From: an uncultured Phascolarctobacterium sp.
GTDB taxonomy: Bacteria > Bacillota > Negativicutes > Acidaminococcales > Acidaminococcaceae
Assembly: GCA_949285135.1 (NCBI GenBank)
Contig: CASDXO010000008.1
Coordinates: 1 to 64,000, forward strand
DNA length: 64,000 nucleotides
Direction: 5' to 3'
The translations under genes were made by a program, and so were the position numbers. This document shows positions 34,539-42,987 of the stretch, one piece after another; within the stretch, counting starts at the first letter, position 1, and every line of letters starts with the position of its first letter. The notes under the pieces are model-generated. The model worked only from the letters and a program-made list of their open reading frames with translations, searched no databases and was not told where the DNA came from.

Positions 34539-35591
34539 ATGAATATGAAAAATAATTTAATTAAGCTTATTGAAAAGATAAAGGCAAATCCGCGTACTTC
34601 TGTCGTTGTTGCTGTATTGGCGGCTATAGTGATTTTTATTAATGTACTGAGCATAATGGGGAATAATAAAAATTTTGCAGGGCAGGGAAATAAGCTTATA
34701 ACAGTACGCCAAGGAATGACAGCAGGAGAAATTGCTGCACTGCTGCATGAGGAAAAACTGGTACATCATCCTGATATATTCCTCATTGAGGCTCGTATAA
34801 AAGGATTAGGCAGTAAAATGCAGGCCGGAACCTATAAAATAGAGTGTGGTTCCAGTAACGGTGAAATAGTATCGGTTCTGGCCAGTGGTAAGATAGTGCA
34901 GAGTGTTTTTGCAGTTCCGGAAGGTTATAATGTTGTCAAAACTGCAAGAAAGCTGGAAGCAGAAGGTTTGGGAAATGCAGAAAAGTTTATGGCTGCTGCC
35001 AAAAATTATGCTCCCTATGATTATATGCAGACTGATAATCCATATGTTGTTTTTAAGGCAGAAGGCTTTTTATTTCCTGCTACATATGAGTTTCCTGCCA
35101 AAGCTTCAGAAGAAGAAATTTTGCGGCTGATGGTAGAGCAGTTTGATAAAGAGATGCGCAGAAACGGCATTATTCAGGAGACAGAGAAGAGCGGACTGCA
35201 GCTGCGTGATGTAGTCAATCTTGCAGCCATGGTGGAGCTGGAAGCAGTATTTCCAGAAGAACAGCCGCGTATTGCCGGGGTGTTTTTAAAACGTCTTGAG
35301 ATTGGTATGCCTATCCAATCGGATACTACTATCCAGTATATTTTGGGGGCACAGAAAGAAGTAATCACTTTTAAAGATACGGAGATAGAAAACCCTTATA
35401 ATACTTATCAAAATATGGGACTGCCTCCCGGGCCTATTGCCAGTCCTGGCATAGGTGCTGTCAAGGCAGTACTGTCACCGGAAAAAACGGATTATCTGTA
35501 TTTTGTGGCAGAAAAAGATGGACATCATTATTTTTCCAAAACTTATGATGAGCATTTGCAGGCAATTGAGAAGATACATGGAGAAAATTAA
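34539..35591 (+). CDS. mltG: endolytic murein transglycosylase MltG (YceG-like)
   Basis: Membrane-anchored lytic transglycosylase that cuts nascent glycan strands, 350 residues. A single membrane segment lies near 20-40. A LysM-like region follows, then the YceG domain with the catalytic Glu in AAMVELEAVFPEEQPRIAGVF near 228-248 and the family end motif GLPPGPIASPG near 294-304. No good ribosome-binding site is seen before ATG 34539 (CTGGGCAG), and ATG 34545 is an alternative. The U32 peptidase gene starts directly after its stop. Confidence 0.94.
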   Translation: MNMKNNLIKLIEKIKANPRTSVVVAVLAAIVIFINVLSIMGNNKNFAGQGNKLITVRQGMTAGEIAALLHEEKLVHHPDIFLIEARIKGLGSKMQAGTYKIECGSSNGEIVSVLASGKIVQSVFAVPEGYNVVKTARKLEAEGLGNAEKFMAAAKNYAPYDYMQTDNPYVVFKAEGFLFPATYEFPAKASEEEILRLMVEQFDKEMRRNGIIQETEKSGLQLRDVVNLAAMVELEAVFPEEQPRIAGVFLKRLEIGMPIQSDTTIQYILGAQKEVITFKDTEIENPYNTYQNMGLPPGPIASPGIGAVKAVLSPEKTDYLYFVAEKDGHHYFSKTYDEHLQAIEKIHGEN

Positions 35592-36824
35592 ATGACAAAA
35601 CTGATGAAAAAACCTGAGCTGCTTGCTCCGGCAGGTAATATGGAAAAGGGAAAAATGGCGCTTTTGTACGGAGCTGATGCTATTTATCTTGGTGGTAAAA
35701 TGTTTGGGTTACGTGCCTTTGCCAACAATTTTTCCTTGGAGGAAATTGCTGAGATAACTGCTTTTGCGCACAGCATGCAGAAAAAGGTATATGTAACAGT
35801 AAATATATTTGCGCATAATGAAGATATAGATAAATTACCGGCGTATCTTTTAGAGCTGGATAAGGCTGGCGTAGATGCTCTGCTGATTTCCGACCTGGGG
35901 GTTTGGCAGACAGCAAGGCAGACAGTACCTGACATGGAACTGCATGTAAGTACGCAGGCCAATACTACAAATTATGCGGCTGTTAATGCCTGGCAACAGC
36001 TGGGAGCTGCCAGAGTAGTTTTGGCAAGGGAACTTTCTCTGCAGGAAATAAATGCCATAGGAAAGAAGGCAGAGGTTGAGCTGGAAGCGTTTGTTCATGG
36101 TGCTATGTGCATTTCTTATTCCGGACGCTGTCTGCTGAGCAGCTATCTGACCGGCAGGGACGGTAACCGTGGCGCCTGTGCTCAGGCCTGTCGCTGGGAA
36201 TATACATTGCAGGAAAAAAACAGACCTGGCGAACAGTTTGATATTCAGGAAGATGAACGGGGAACTTATATTATGAATTCCCGTGACCTGTGTCTGATTG
36301 ATTATCTGCCGGAGCTGATGCGTGCCGGAGTCAACAGCTTTAAAATTGAAGGACGCATGAAAAGTGTGCATTATGTGGCAACGGTAGTAAGCGTTTACAG
36401 AAAAGCTATTGATATGTGCTATGATGATATGGATAATTATCATGTATCTGATAAATGGCGTGAAGAGCTGGAAAAGGTTTCCCATCGTCCTTATACTACA
36501 GGTTTTGCAGTGCAAAAGCCCGATGATAAGGGACAGATATATACTACCTCCAGTTATGAACAGACCCATGATTTTATAGGTCTTGTACTTGATTATGATA
36601 CAGAAACTTGCCGGGCTTATATAGAGCAGCGTAATAATGTCAAGGAAGGCGAACAGATGGAAGTATTGATGCCGAATGGTATGCTTTTTGAGATAGTATT
36701 GCAGGATATGCGCAATCAGGACGGCGAAACAATCAGCAGTGCTCCCCATGCGCAGCAGAAATTTTCAGTGCATACTGACTGCAGACTGATGCCTTATTCT
36801 CTGTTGCGGAGAAAGATACAATGA
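35592..36824 (+). CDS. U32 family peptidase / tRNA hydroxylation protein (TrhP-like)
   Basis: 410 residues of the U32 family. It has the N-terminal TIM-barrel start ELLAPAGNMEKGKMALLYGA near 9-28 and the signature EAFVHGAMCISYSGRCLLS near 165-183. The Cys-rich GACAQACRW and IEGRMKS complete the pattern. Members of this family next to mltG in Bacillus are TrhP proteins needed for 5-hydroxyuridine at tRNA position 34; older annotation is collagenase-like protease. Its end overlaps the DUF4911 gene by four bases. Confidence 0.88.
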   Translation: MTKLMKKPELLAPAGNMEKGKMALLYGADAIYLGGKMFGLRAFANNFSLEEIAEITAFAHSMQKKVYVTVNIFAHNEDIDKLPAYLLELDKAGVDALLISDLGVWQTARQTVPDMELHVSTQANTTNYAAVNAWQQLGAARVVLARELSLQEINAIGKKAEVELEAFVHGAMCISYSGRCLLSSYLTGRDGNRGACAQACRWEYTLQEKNRPGEQFDIQEDERGTYIMNSRDLCLIDYLPELMRAGVNSFKIEGRMKSVHYVATVVSVYRKAIDMCYDDMDNYHVSDKWREELEKVSHRPYTTGFAVQKPDDKGQIYTTSSYEQTHDFIGLVLDYDTETCRAYIEQRNNVKEGEQMEVLMPNGMLFEIVLQDMRNQDGETISSAPHAQQKFSVHTDCRLMPYSLLRRKIQ

Positions 36825-37051
36825 ATGAAGGCAAAAGCATAATCTATGCCAAAGTAGAGCCAATAAGGATTGCAGATGTTAACTGGATTATGGAGGGTTA
36901 TGAACATCTTGGCCAGGTTGGCACAATAGACGGTAAGGCAGGTATAATAAAATTATATGTAACACCTGATACTTATGCAGATGTTATGGATATTTTAGAA
37001 AATATGCCCTTCCAGGTAGAAATTCTTGAAAGTTTTACAGATGAGTGGTAA
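36821..37051 (+). CDS. DUF4911 family protein
   Basis: 76-residue protein of the DUF4911 type, with an alternating strand-helix pattern (IIYAKVEPIRIADVNWIMEGYEHLG, then GIIKLYVTPDTYADVMDIL) that suggests a small ferredoxin-like or ACT-like fold. Function unknown. Its ATG overlaps the stop of the U32 gene (ATGA), so it is translationally coupled, and it is often a companion of U32 peptidase genes in anaerobic Firmicutes. That neighbour statement is from memory of the family. Confidence 0.8.
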   Translation: MNEGKSIIYAKVEPIRIADVNWIMEGYEHLGQVGTIDGKAGIIKLYVTPDTYADVMDILENMPFQVEILESFTDEW

Positions 37052-37103
37052 AATAGGGAAGGAATTTATAGCTTTTATAACAGTTTGAATCGGGGTAATG
37101 GGT

Positions 37104-38159
37104 ATGACGCGTATCAATAAAGTCTGGGAAGTCATGGTAAAAGAGCAGCTGGACTGCGTCATTATTAAGGATATTACGACCATCCGTTATCTGACAGGCT
37201 TTAGTGGTGACTCAAGTTTACTGTATATCGACCGTATTAAAGGGGTACTGATTACGGACGGACGTTATACAGAACAGGCCAGGAGCGAGATGAAGCTGTT
37301 TCAGGTTTTGGAATATACCGGAAGTATCTGGGCTGCAGCTGCAGAACTGGCCAGGAATGCCGAGGTTGTAGGCTTTGATGGCAGTTGCTTTACTTATAAT
37401 GATTATACGGAACTGGAAGCGCTTTTGGAAGGTAAATATTTGCGCAGCGTTGATTTCAGTAATATACGTATGATTAAAGATAAGAAAGAATTGGATTTAA
37501 TGCTGAAAGCAGCAAGTATTGCTGATGAAGCATTTATCAAACTGCTGGATGATATTAAACCGGGACGTACAGAACGTTCACTGGCTGGCAGGCTGGAATA
37601 CTATATGCGTGCGTTAGGCAGTGAAAAAACTTCTTTTGACACCATTATAGCTTCGGGCAGCCGCAGTGCGCTGCCACATGGGATGGCTTCCGATAAGCCT
37701 GTGGAAATAGGTGATTTTATTACTTTTGATTTTGGTGCTGTATATGGTGGCTATCATTCTGATATGACAAGGACAGTTGTGCTTGGCATGGCAAATTCCT
37801 GGCATAAGGAGATATACACTGTTGTAGAGGAAGCACAGCATAAAGGACTGAAAGCTGCTCGTGTCGGTATGACTGGCAGAGAGCTGGACGCCGTGGTGCG
37901 TGACTGCATAGTTTCCTGTGGGTATGGCGATTATTTTGTGCATGGACTTGGGCATGGTGTAGGTCTTGAAATTCATGAAATGCCTAACATCAATAAGCGG
38001 GGAAATACCCTGCTGAGCACAGGTATGGTTTTTACCATTGAACCTGGTATATACATTCCCGGCAAAGGCGGGGTTCGTATAGAAGATACTGTTGTTCTGA
38101 CTGAGGAAGGGGCAAAAGCCTTGAACGGTGTCAAAAAACAGCTCATTGAAATTGTTTAA
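37104..38159 (+). CDS. pepP: Xaa-Pro aminopeptidase (M24 family)
   Basis: Cytoplasmic dimetal peptidase releasing N-terminal residues before proline, 351 residues. A creatinase-like N-terminal domain (1-125) is followed by the pita-bread domain with all five metal ligands: Asp in TFDFGAVYGG, Asp in YHSDMTRTV, His in HGLGHGVGLEIHE, Glu in TIEPGIYIPG, Glu in VRIEDTVVL. The start is ATG 37104 with CGGGGT seven bases before it. ATG 37098 is too close to that site. efp follows 24 bases downstream, a common Firmicutes pairing. Confidence 0.93.
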   Translation: MTRINKVWEVMVKEQLDCVIIKDITTIRYLTGFSGDSSLLYIDRIKGVLITDGRYTEQARSEMKLFQVLEYTGSIWAAAAELARNAEVVGFDGSCFTYNDYTELEALLEGKYLRSVDFSNIRMIKDKKELDLMLKAASIADEAFIKLLDDIKPGRTERSLAGRLEYYMRALGSEKTSFDTIIASGSRSALPHGMASDKPVEIGDFITFDFGAVYGGYHSDMTRTVVLGMANSWHKEIYTVVEEAQHKGLKAARVGMTGRELDAVVRDCIVSCGYGDYFVHGLGHGVGLEIHEMPNINKRGNTLLSTGMVFTIEPGIYIPGKGGVRIEDTVVLTEEGAKALNGVKKQLIEIV

Positions 38160-38183
38160 GACAAAGTAATAGGAGGGTTAATA

Positions 38184-38741
38184 ATGATTTCTACCAATGA
38201 ATTCAAAACAAACGTAACCGTTACCATTGATGGTGATGCTTGGCAGGTTGTTGAATTCCAGCATGTAAAACCTGGTAAAGGTGCAGCTTTCGTTCGTGCT
38301 AAAATGCGTAATCTGTGCACTGGTGCTGTAGTTGAACGTACTTTCAACGCAGGTGAACGTATGCCTAAAGCGCGTATCGACCGTCGTGAAATGCAATATC
38401 TGTATGAAAGCGATGGTATGTATGTATTCATGGATAATGAAACATACGAACAAACTGAACTGAGCAAAGAACAGCTTGGTACTGCACTTAACTTCCTGAA
38501 AGAAAACATGGATGTTAAAATTATGATTTACGAAGGCCGCGTACTTGGCGTTGATCTGCCGAATACTGTTGAACTGACTGTTGTTGAAACAGATCCTGGT
38601 ATCCGTGGTGATACCGCAACCGGCGGCAGCAAACCTGCAAAAATGGATACCGGTTATGTAGTAAAAGTTCCTCTGTTCATTAATGAAGGTGACGTACTTC
38701 GTATTGATACCAGAACCGGCGACTATATTGAACGTGCTTAA
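38184..38741 (+). CDS. efp: translation elongation factor P
   Basis: Rescues ribosomes stalled at polyproline, 185 residues with three beta-barrel domains. The loop carrying the modified or tip residue reads [17 protein letters not shown], with Lys at the tip (about residue 32). GDYIERA closes the protein. Codon bias is strong, as in other abundant translation factors. Start ATG 38184 behind AGGAGGGT. Its co-location with a Pro-specific peptidase is usual in Firmicutes. Confidence 0.97.
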   Translation: MISTNEFKTNVTVTIDGDAWQVVEFQHVKPGKGAAFVRAKMRNLCTGAVVERTFNAGERMPKARIDRREMQYLYESDGMYVFMDNETYEQTELSKEQLGTALNFLKENMDVKIMIYEGRVLGVDLPNTVELTVVETDPGIRGDTATGGSKPAKMDTGYVVKVPLFINEGDVLRIDTRTGDYIERA

Positions 38742-38749
38742 TGAAGCAG

Positions 38750-38779
38750 ACAGCAGCGATTTATCGCTGCTGTTTTTTT
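38750..38779 (+). terminator. efp terminator
   Basis: Stem ACAGCAGCGAT / ATCGCTGCTGT with minimal loop, followed by TTTTTTTA. Confidence 0.92.
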
Positions 38780-38792
38780 ATACATTTTTACA

Positions 38793-38821
38793 TGGAAGAA
38801 AAAATTAGAATGTGCTATAAT
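38793..38821 (+). promoter_or_regulatory. promoter of the asp23 operon
   Basis: TGC followed by TATAAT (38816-38821) forms an extended -10. The -35 position at 17 bp reads TGGAAG, weak. It lies 60 bases before asp23. Confidence 0.55.
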
Positions 38822-38880
38822 TATAAGATAAAAATCATAGAAAATGTTTAATTTCATTAAATGCACAGGAGGTGTCTGTT

Positions 38881-39372
38881 ATGGACGAAGAAAAAGTGCA
38901 GATGAATAAAAATACTGCCGATGACGAACAGCAGGATGTTCCTGAAGAAGTTGGCGATATCAGAGTTGCCGATGAGGTAATTTCCATAGTGGCAAGTTTG
39001 GCAGCTCAGGAAGTACCAGGAGTACTGAGCATGAGTGGTGGCATTACCGACGGAATCAATCATTTTTTGGGGAAGGAAAACGCATCCAAGGGTGTAAGAT
39101 TAAGTTTTGAAGGCAAACTGGTTAATGCCAGTGTATTTGTCAATATTGAATATGGAACTTGTATTCCGGAGGTAGCTTTGGAAATACAGGAAAAAGTAAA
39201 GGATGCTATTGAAAAAATGACTGGGTACGAAGTGCAGTTTGTTGATGTACATGTGCAGGGAGTAGCCAAGAGAGAAAAAACTGATTTTGAAAAAGTAGCT
39301 GAAGAAATTAAAGCCGAAATAAATGAAGAATCTGCTGAAGACAGACATAAAAAATTCTTTGAGGAGGATTAA
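38881..39372 (+). CDS. Asp23/Gls24 family envelope stress protein
   Basis: 163 residues. The central Asp23 domain (VADEVISIVASLAAQEVPGVLSM near 30-52 and FVNIEYGTCIPEVALEIQEKV near 85-105) lies between acidic or charged ends. Family members are abundant cytoplasmic proteins tethered under the membrane by AmaP, which is the next gene. The start is ATG 38881 behind AGGAGGTG; a GTG nine bases earlier lies inside that site. First gene of asp23-amaP-DUF2273-nusB. Confidence 0.93.
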   Translation: MDEEKVQMNKNTADDEQQDVPEEVGDIRVADEVISIVASLAAQEVPGVLSMSGGITDGINHFLGKENASKGVRLSFEGKLVNASVFVNIEYGTCIPEVALEIQEKVKDAIEKMTGYEVQFVDVHVQGVAKREKTDFEKVAEEIKAEINEESAEDRHKKFFEED

Positions 39373-39377
39373 ACACT

Positions 39378-39899
39378 ATGGGTATTCCTGACAGAATAAT
39401 TTTAACATTGTATACTTTTCTGATGACTGTGGTATCCGTATTTCTGATTTTGTGTAGTTTGAATGTATTTCCGCAACGTGTAATAATAGCTTTTATTGAA
39501 AGTATACCCGGTAGCTGGTGGTACGCTGTAGGCGGTGTTATCATGCTGTCGGTAAGTATCAGGCTTTTGTTTGCCGGCATCGGTTTTACTGGGGATAATT
39601 CCTTAAAGATAAGCGAAGGTCCCAATGGTAAAGTTCATGTTGGCAAAGGCGCTATTGAAAATTATATTGCTGAGCTGGCACAGGAAATCTATGGCATTTA
39701 TCACGTTAAAGTTATTGCCAAGCTGGAAGATGAAGGAATATATGTAAGAATAAATGCTTCCATTGAACCTGGTATAAATATTCCTGAAACCACAGGAGAA
39801 ATAAAGGTCAATGTTAAAGACAGCATCAAGAAAGTTACCGGTATTGAAGTAAAGGATATCGAAATTTTCTTTAAACAGATTAAATCTAAGGAAGAATAG
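39378..39899 (+). CDS. amaP: alkaline shock response membrane anchor protein AmaP
   Basis: 173 residues. Two hydrophobic segments (about 6-28 and 48-70) are followed by a cytoplasmic Asp23-like domain (AIENYIAELAQEIYGIYHVKV, VRINASIEPGINIPE). This is the AmaP layout, which recruits Asp23 to the membrane. It starts five bases after asp23 with GAGGAGGA as ribosome-binding site. Its soluble domain is homologous to the Asp23 protein itself, consistent with mixed assembly. Confidence 0.9.
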   Translation: MGIPDRIILTLYTFLMTVVSVFLILCSLNVFPQRVIIAFIESIPGSWWYAVGGVIMLSVSIRLLFAGIGFTGDNSLKISEGPNGKVHVGKGAIENYIAELAQEIYGIYHVKVIAKLEDEGIYVRINASIEPGINIPETTGEIKVNVKDSIKKVTGIEVKDIEIFFKQIKSKEE

Positions 39900-39911
39900 G
39901 AGTGATGTCTC

Positions 39912-40139
39912 ATGTTAAATGAAATATTGGCAGATATTTGGAAAAATTATCGTGGACGTCTGTTATGCTCCTTATTCGGACTGTTTGTTGGTGTTATGTT
40001 TTTATGGCTGGGATTTTTTAGGGCGTTATTCCTTATCATCTGTATTGCGGCAGGGTTCTTTCTGGGTAATAAGCTGGACAGAAAAGAAGATTTGCTGGAA
40101 TGGTTAGACAGATTGCTGCCTCCTGGATATCACAGATAA
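39912..40139 (+). CDS. DUF2273 small membrane protein
   Basis: 75 residues with two close hydrophobic helices (about 18-34 and 38-55) and a charged end (GNKLDRKEDLLEWLDRLLPPGYHR). DUF2273 proteins regularly accompany Asp23 and AmaP and are thought to belong to the same envelope stress complex; the exact role is unknown. SD AGGAGTGATG. The nusB gene follows 27 bases later. Confidence 0.88.
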   Translation: MLNEILADIWKNYRGRLLCSLFGLFVGVMFLWLGFFRALFLIICIAAGFFLGNKLDRKEDLLEWLDRLLPPGYHR

Positions 40140-40166
40140 TATTTTAATAGAGAAAGAGGAAGATTC

Positions 40167-40568
40167 ATGATTCGAAGAATTGCCAGAGAAATTGTTTTAC
40201 AAAGTTTGTTTCAGATAGATTTTTCCGGATGTGACGCGGAAAGTGCGCTTGAGGCATCGTTGGCTGAGCATGAAGAAAAAGATGCTGCAAAAGCAAAAGA
40301 TTATGCACAAAAGACGCTTCATGGCGTATTGGATAATCTGGCTGCGGTTGATGCCCGTATTGGTGAGTATGCCATCGACTGGACTGTAGAAAGAATGTCT
40401 GCTACTGATCGTAATATTCTGCGGGTGGCTGTTTATGAAATGTTATTTGCAGAAGAAAAAATTGTTCCTGGTGTTGCCATCAATGAAGCAGTGGAAATTG
40501 CCAAACGTTATGGTACGGAAGAATCTCCACGCTTTATTAATGGCATATTGGGTAAAATGGTACGATAA
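40167..40568 (+). CDS. nusB: transcription antitermination factor NusB
   Basis: All-helical RNA-binding factor that works with S10 in rRNA antitermination, 133 residues. The N-terminal RRIAREIVLQSLFQIDFSG and the C-terminal block (VPGVAINEAVEIAKRYGTEESPRFINGILG) are diagnostic. The start ATG 40167 follows AGAGGAAG. It heads the isoprenoid/xse part of the cluster, as in many Firmicutes. Confidence 0.97.
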   Translation: MIRRIAREIVLQSLFQIDFSGCDAESALEASLAEHEEKDAAKAKDYAQKTLHGVLDNLAAVDARIGEYAIDWTVERMSATDRNILRVAVYEMLFAEEKIVPGVAINEAVEIAKRYGTEESPRFINGILGKMVR

Positions 40569-40570
40569 TT

Positions 40571-41527
40571 ATGAAGCAGAAAGGCTTTCTGGGCATTGAT
40601 ACCAGCTGCTATACGACATCGGTTGCTGTTATTGGTGCTGATGGTAACTTGCTTAGCGAGGCAAGACAGATACTGGCTGTAAGACCTGGGCGCTGCGGGC
40701 TGCAGCAGTCAGAAATGGTATTTCAGCATACCAGAAACCTGCCGATACTATTGGAGCAGGCACTGCAGAAAATAAATGCAGAAATCTGCGGTATAGGTGT
40801 TTCTGGTTATCCGCGGCCGATTGAAGATTCGTATATGCCGGCTTTCCTTGCCGGTGTATCTGCAGCAAGAGCTATTGCAGCAGTCAGTAAGGTTCCTTTG
40901 CATATTATCAGCCATCAGGAAAACCATATGGAAGCAGGAATGTGGTCTGCACAGGGTCCTGTTGCCGAAAAATTTCTGATGTTGCATGCTTCTGGCGGTA
41001 CCACTGATATGCTTTTGGTACAGCTGGGTGAAAACGGGCGTTATTTGCTGCAGCAGGCAGGCGACAGTATGGACCTCCACGCGGGTCAGTTTATTGACAG
41101 GGTAGGCGTTGCTTTGGGACTGCAGTTTCCTACAGGACCGCAGCTGGAAAGTCTTGCTGAAACGGCAAAGTACAGAACAGAACTGCCTGTTTCCGTGCGT
41201 AAGCTGAATGTAAGCCTGTCAGGTCCGGCAACAGCGGCACTGCGTAAACTGCAGGCAGGTGAAGATAAGGCGGCGCTTGCTTTAGGTGTTGAATATGCAC
41301 TTGCAGAAACTTTTGTCAGAATGCTGCGTAATGGTGCGGCTGCCTTTGATATAAAAGATGTACTGCTTGTCGGTGGTGTGGCTTCGAATAAATTTATTCG
41401 TACGCATTTGGAAAGCAAGCTGAAACAGAAAGGTGTCAAATTGTGGATACCGGAGGCCCGTTTCAGCTGCGATAATGCCAGTGGCTGTGCGGCATATGCA
41501 AGACGCATGGGGAATATTTATGGATGA
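40571..41527 (+). CDS. TsaD/Kae1-like ASKHA protein lacking one metal ligand
   Basis: 318 residues homologous to TsaD, the t6A transferase formerly called O-sialoglycoprotein endopeptidase. It shows LGIDTSCYTTSVAVI at the start, the HISHQENHMEAG segment near 114-125, SGGTTDM near 145 and SCDNASGCAAYA at the end. In true TsaD the metal site reads HMEGH; here the second His is Gly (HMEAG), so the active-site metal is probably bound differently or not at all. It is therefore a paralogue of unknown function. It overlaps the xseA start by eight bases. Confidence 0.8.
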   Translation: MKQKGFLGIDTSCYTTSVAVIGADGNLLSEARQILAVRPGRCGLQQSEMVFQHTRNLPILLEQALQKINAEICGIGVSGYPRPIEDSYMPAFLAGVSAARAIAAVSKVPLHIISHQENHMEAGMWSAQGPVAEKFLMLHASGGTTDMLLVQLGENGRYLLQQAGDSMDLHAGQFIDRVGVALGLQFPTGPQLESLAETAKYRTELPVSVRKLNVSLSGPATAALRKLQAGEDKAALALGVEYALAETFVRMLRNGAAAFDIKDVLLVGGVASNKFIRTHLESKLKQKGVKLWIPEARFSCDNASGCAAYARRMGNIYG

Positions 41528-42725
41528 AAAGATTTATTCTGTAAGTGAAATAAACGCTTTTATCAGTGATATTTTTGATAAAAATAAAATATTACGTAAT
41601 ATACAGATTACAGGTGAAATTTCAAATTTCAAGCGTTATCCTTCTGGACATTGTTATTTTACGCTGAAGGATAAAGGCGGTGTCCTTAAAGCCGTAATGT
41701 TCCGCTCTCGTGCAGCCTCATTGCGTTTTGAACCGCGAAATGGCGATACGGTAGTGGCAGTAGGTCGCATAGGTGTTTTTGCACGTGATGGTGTATATCA
41801 GCTGTATGCAGATCTTTTACTGCAGCAGGGCGCAGGCAATTTAATGCTTGCTTTTGAGCAGCTGAAAAGAAAATTGGAAGCAGAAGGACTTTTTGCGGAT
41901 GAAAGAAAAAAGCAGCTTCCTCTTAATCCTCGTTGTGTGGGTATTGTTACTTCTTCTGCAGGAGCAGCAGTGAGGGATATTATTACTGTTTCCCGAAGAA
42001 GGAATGAAGGTGTCAAACTCCTACTGTATCCAGTAAAAGTTCAGGGTGACGGAGCGGCAGAAGAAATTGCCGAGGCCGTTGCCTTTTTTAACAGAAACAG
42101 ACTGGCAGATGTGCTTATTGTGGGCAGAGGTGGCGGCTCTATTGAAGAATTATGGGCTTTTAATGAAGAAGCCGCGGTGCGTGCTGTAGCTGGGTCAGAA
42201 ATTCCTGTTATCAGTGCAGTAGGCCATGAAACAGATTTCACATTGTGTGATTTTGCTGCAGATAAGAGGGCGGCAACACCTTCACAGGCTGCTGAGATAG
42301 CAGTAACTGATGCCGGAGAGTATAAGCATAAAATTACAGTATATAGGGAACGTTGCTTTGCTGCAGTACAGAAACTGATTTCTGAGCAAGATCATAAACT
42401 GGAAAAGTTAAATAATTCATGGACTTTTCTGGATCCGGAAAGATTATTTTCAGATAAATCGCTGCGTACTGACGCAGCATTGAAGAGTCTGCTTATGTCA
42501 ATGGAGCAGATTATGCGCCATAGCCGTCACAGGTTTGAGGTGCAAACGGCGAGATTAGATAGCCTTAGCCCGCTTGCAGTGCTGCAGCGCGGCTATACTG
42601 TTACTCAAAACAGTGATTTTAAGGTTGTAACGTCAGCTGAACAGGTGCGCTGGGGTGATGAACTTATTACTACAGTTGCTGATGGAAGAATAATTTCTAT
42701 TGTACAGTCTGCAGAAAGGCGGTAA
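41520..42725 (+). CDS. xseA: exodeoxyribonuclease VII large subunit
   Basis: Large catalytic subunit of ExoVII, degrading single-stranded DNA, 401 residues. The OB domain (IYSVSEINAFISDIF, then GEISNFKRYPSGHCYFTLKD) comes first. The nuclease domain has VGRGGGSIEELWAFNEEAAVRAV near 200-222 and SAVGHETDFTLCDFAADKRAATPSQAAE. The start is ATG 41520 with GGGGAA upstream, inside the end of the TsaD-like gene; the frame extends further up but has no site there. The small subunit gene follows three bases later. Confidence 0.96.
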   Translation: MDEKIYSVSEINAFISDIFDKNKILRNIQITGEISNFKRYPSGHCYFTLKDKGGVLKAVMFRSRAASLRFEPRNGDTVVAVGRIGVFARDGVYQLYADLLLQQGAGNLMLAFEQLKRKLEAEGLFADERKKQLPLNPRCVGIVTSSAGAAVRDIITVSRRRNEGVKLLLYPVKVQGDGAAEEIAEAVAFFNRNRLADVLIVGRGGGSIEELWAFNEEAAVRAVAGSEIPVISAVGHETDFTLCDFAADKRAATPSQAAEIAVTDAGEYKHKITVYRERCFAAVQKLISEQDHKLEKLNNSWTFLDPERLFSDKSLRTDAALKSLLMSMEQIMRHSRHRFEVQTARLDSLSPLAVLQRGYTVTQNSDFKVVTSAEQVRWGDELITTVADGRIISIVQSAERR

Positions 42726-42728
42726 GCA

Positions 42729-42983
42729 ATGGCTGGCAGAAAAATAGCAAAAAATATTAAATTTGAAGATGCATTGAACGAGCTGGAAGAACAGGTAAAG
42801 CTGCTGGAAAGTGGTGAACTTTCTCTGGAAGAATCGCTGGATGTTTTTAAACACGGTATAGAGCTCAGTAAAATTTGTATGGGTAAACTTGATACAGTAA
42901 AACAGGAAGTTGAAAAAATAGTTACTGCCAATGATGGCAGTGATAAATATAAGTTAGAAACATTCCATGATTTGGAGGAATAA
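42729..42983 (+). CDS. xseB: exodeoxyribonuclease VII small subunit
   Basis: 84-residue helical partner of XseA. The family pattern is complete: FEDALNELEEQVKLLESGELSLEESLDVFKHG near 13-44, then a second helix rich in Lys/Glu. The start ATG 42729 lies three bases after xseA, giving coupled synthesis, and the prenyl transferase gene follows four bases later. Confidence 0.96.
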   Translation: MAGRKIAKNIKFEDALNELEEQVKLLESGELSLEESLDVFKHGIELSKICMGKLDTVKQEVEKIVTANDGSDKYKLETFHDLEE

Positions 42984-42987
42984 ATAA

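Noticed and set aside
36821-37051. DUF4911 gene as an artefact of the U32 gene end
   Set aside because: It has its own coupled start, a family-like pattern and ends well past the U32 stop.
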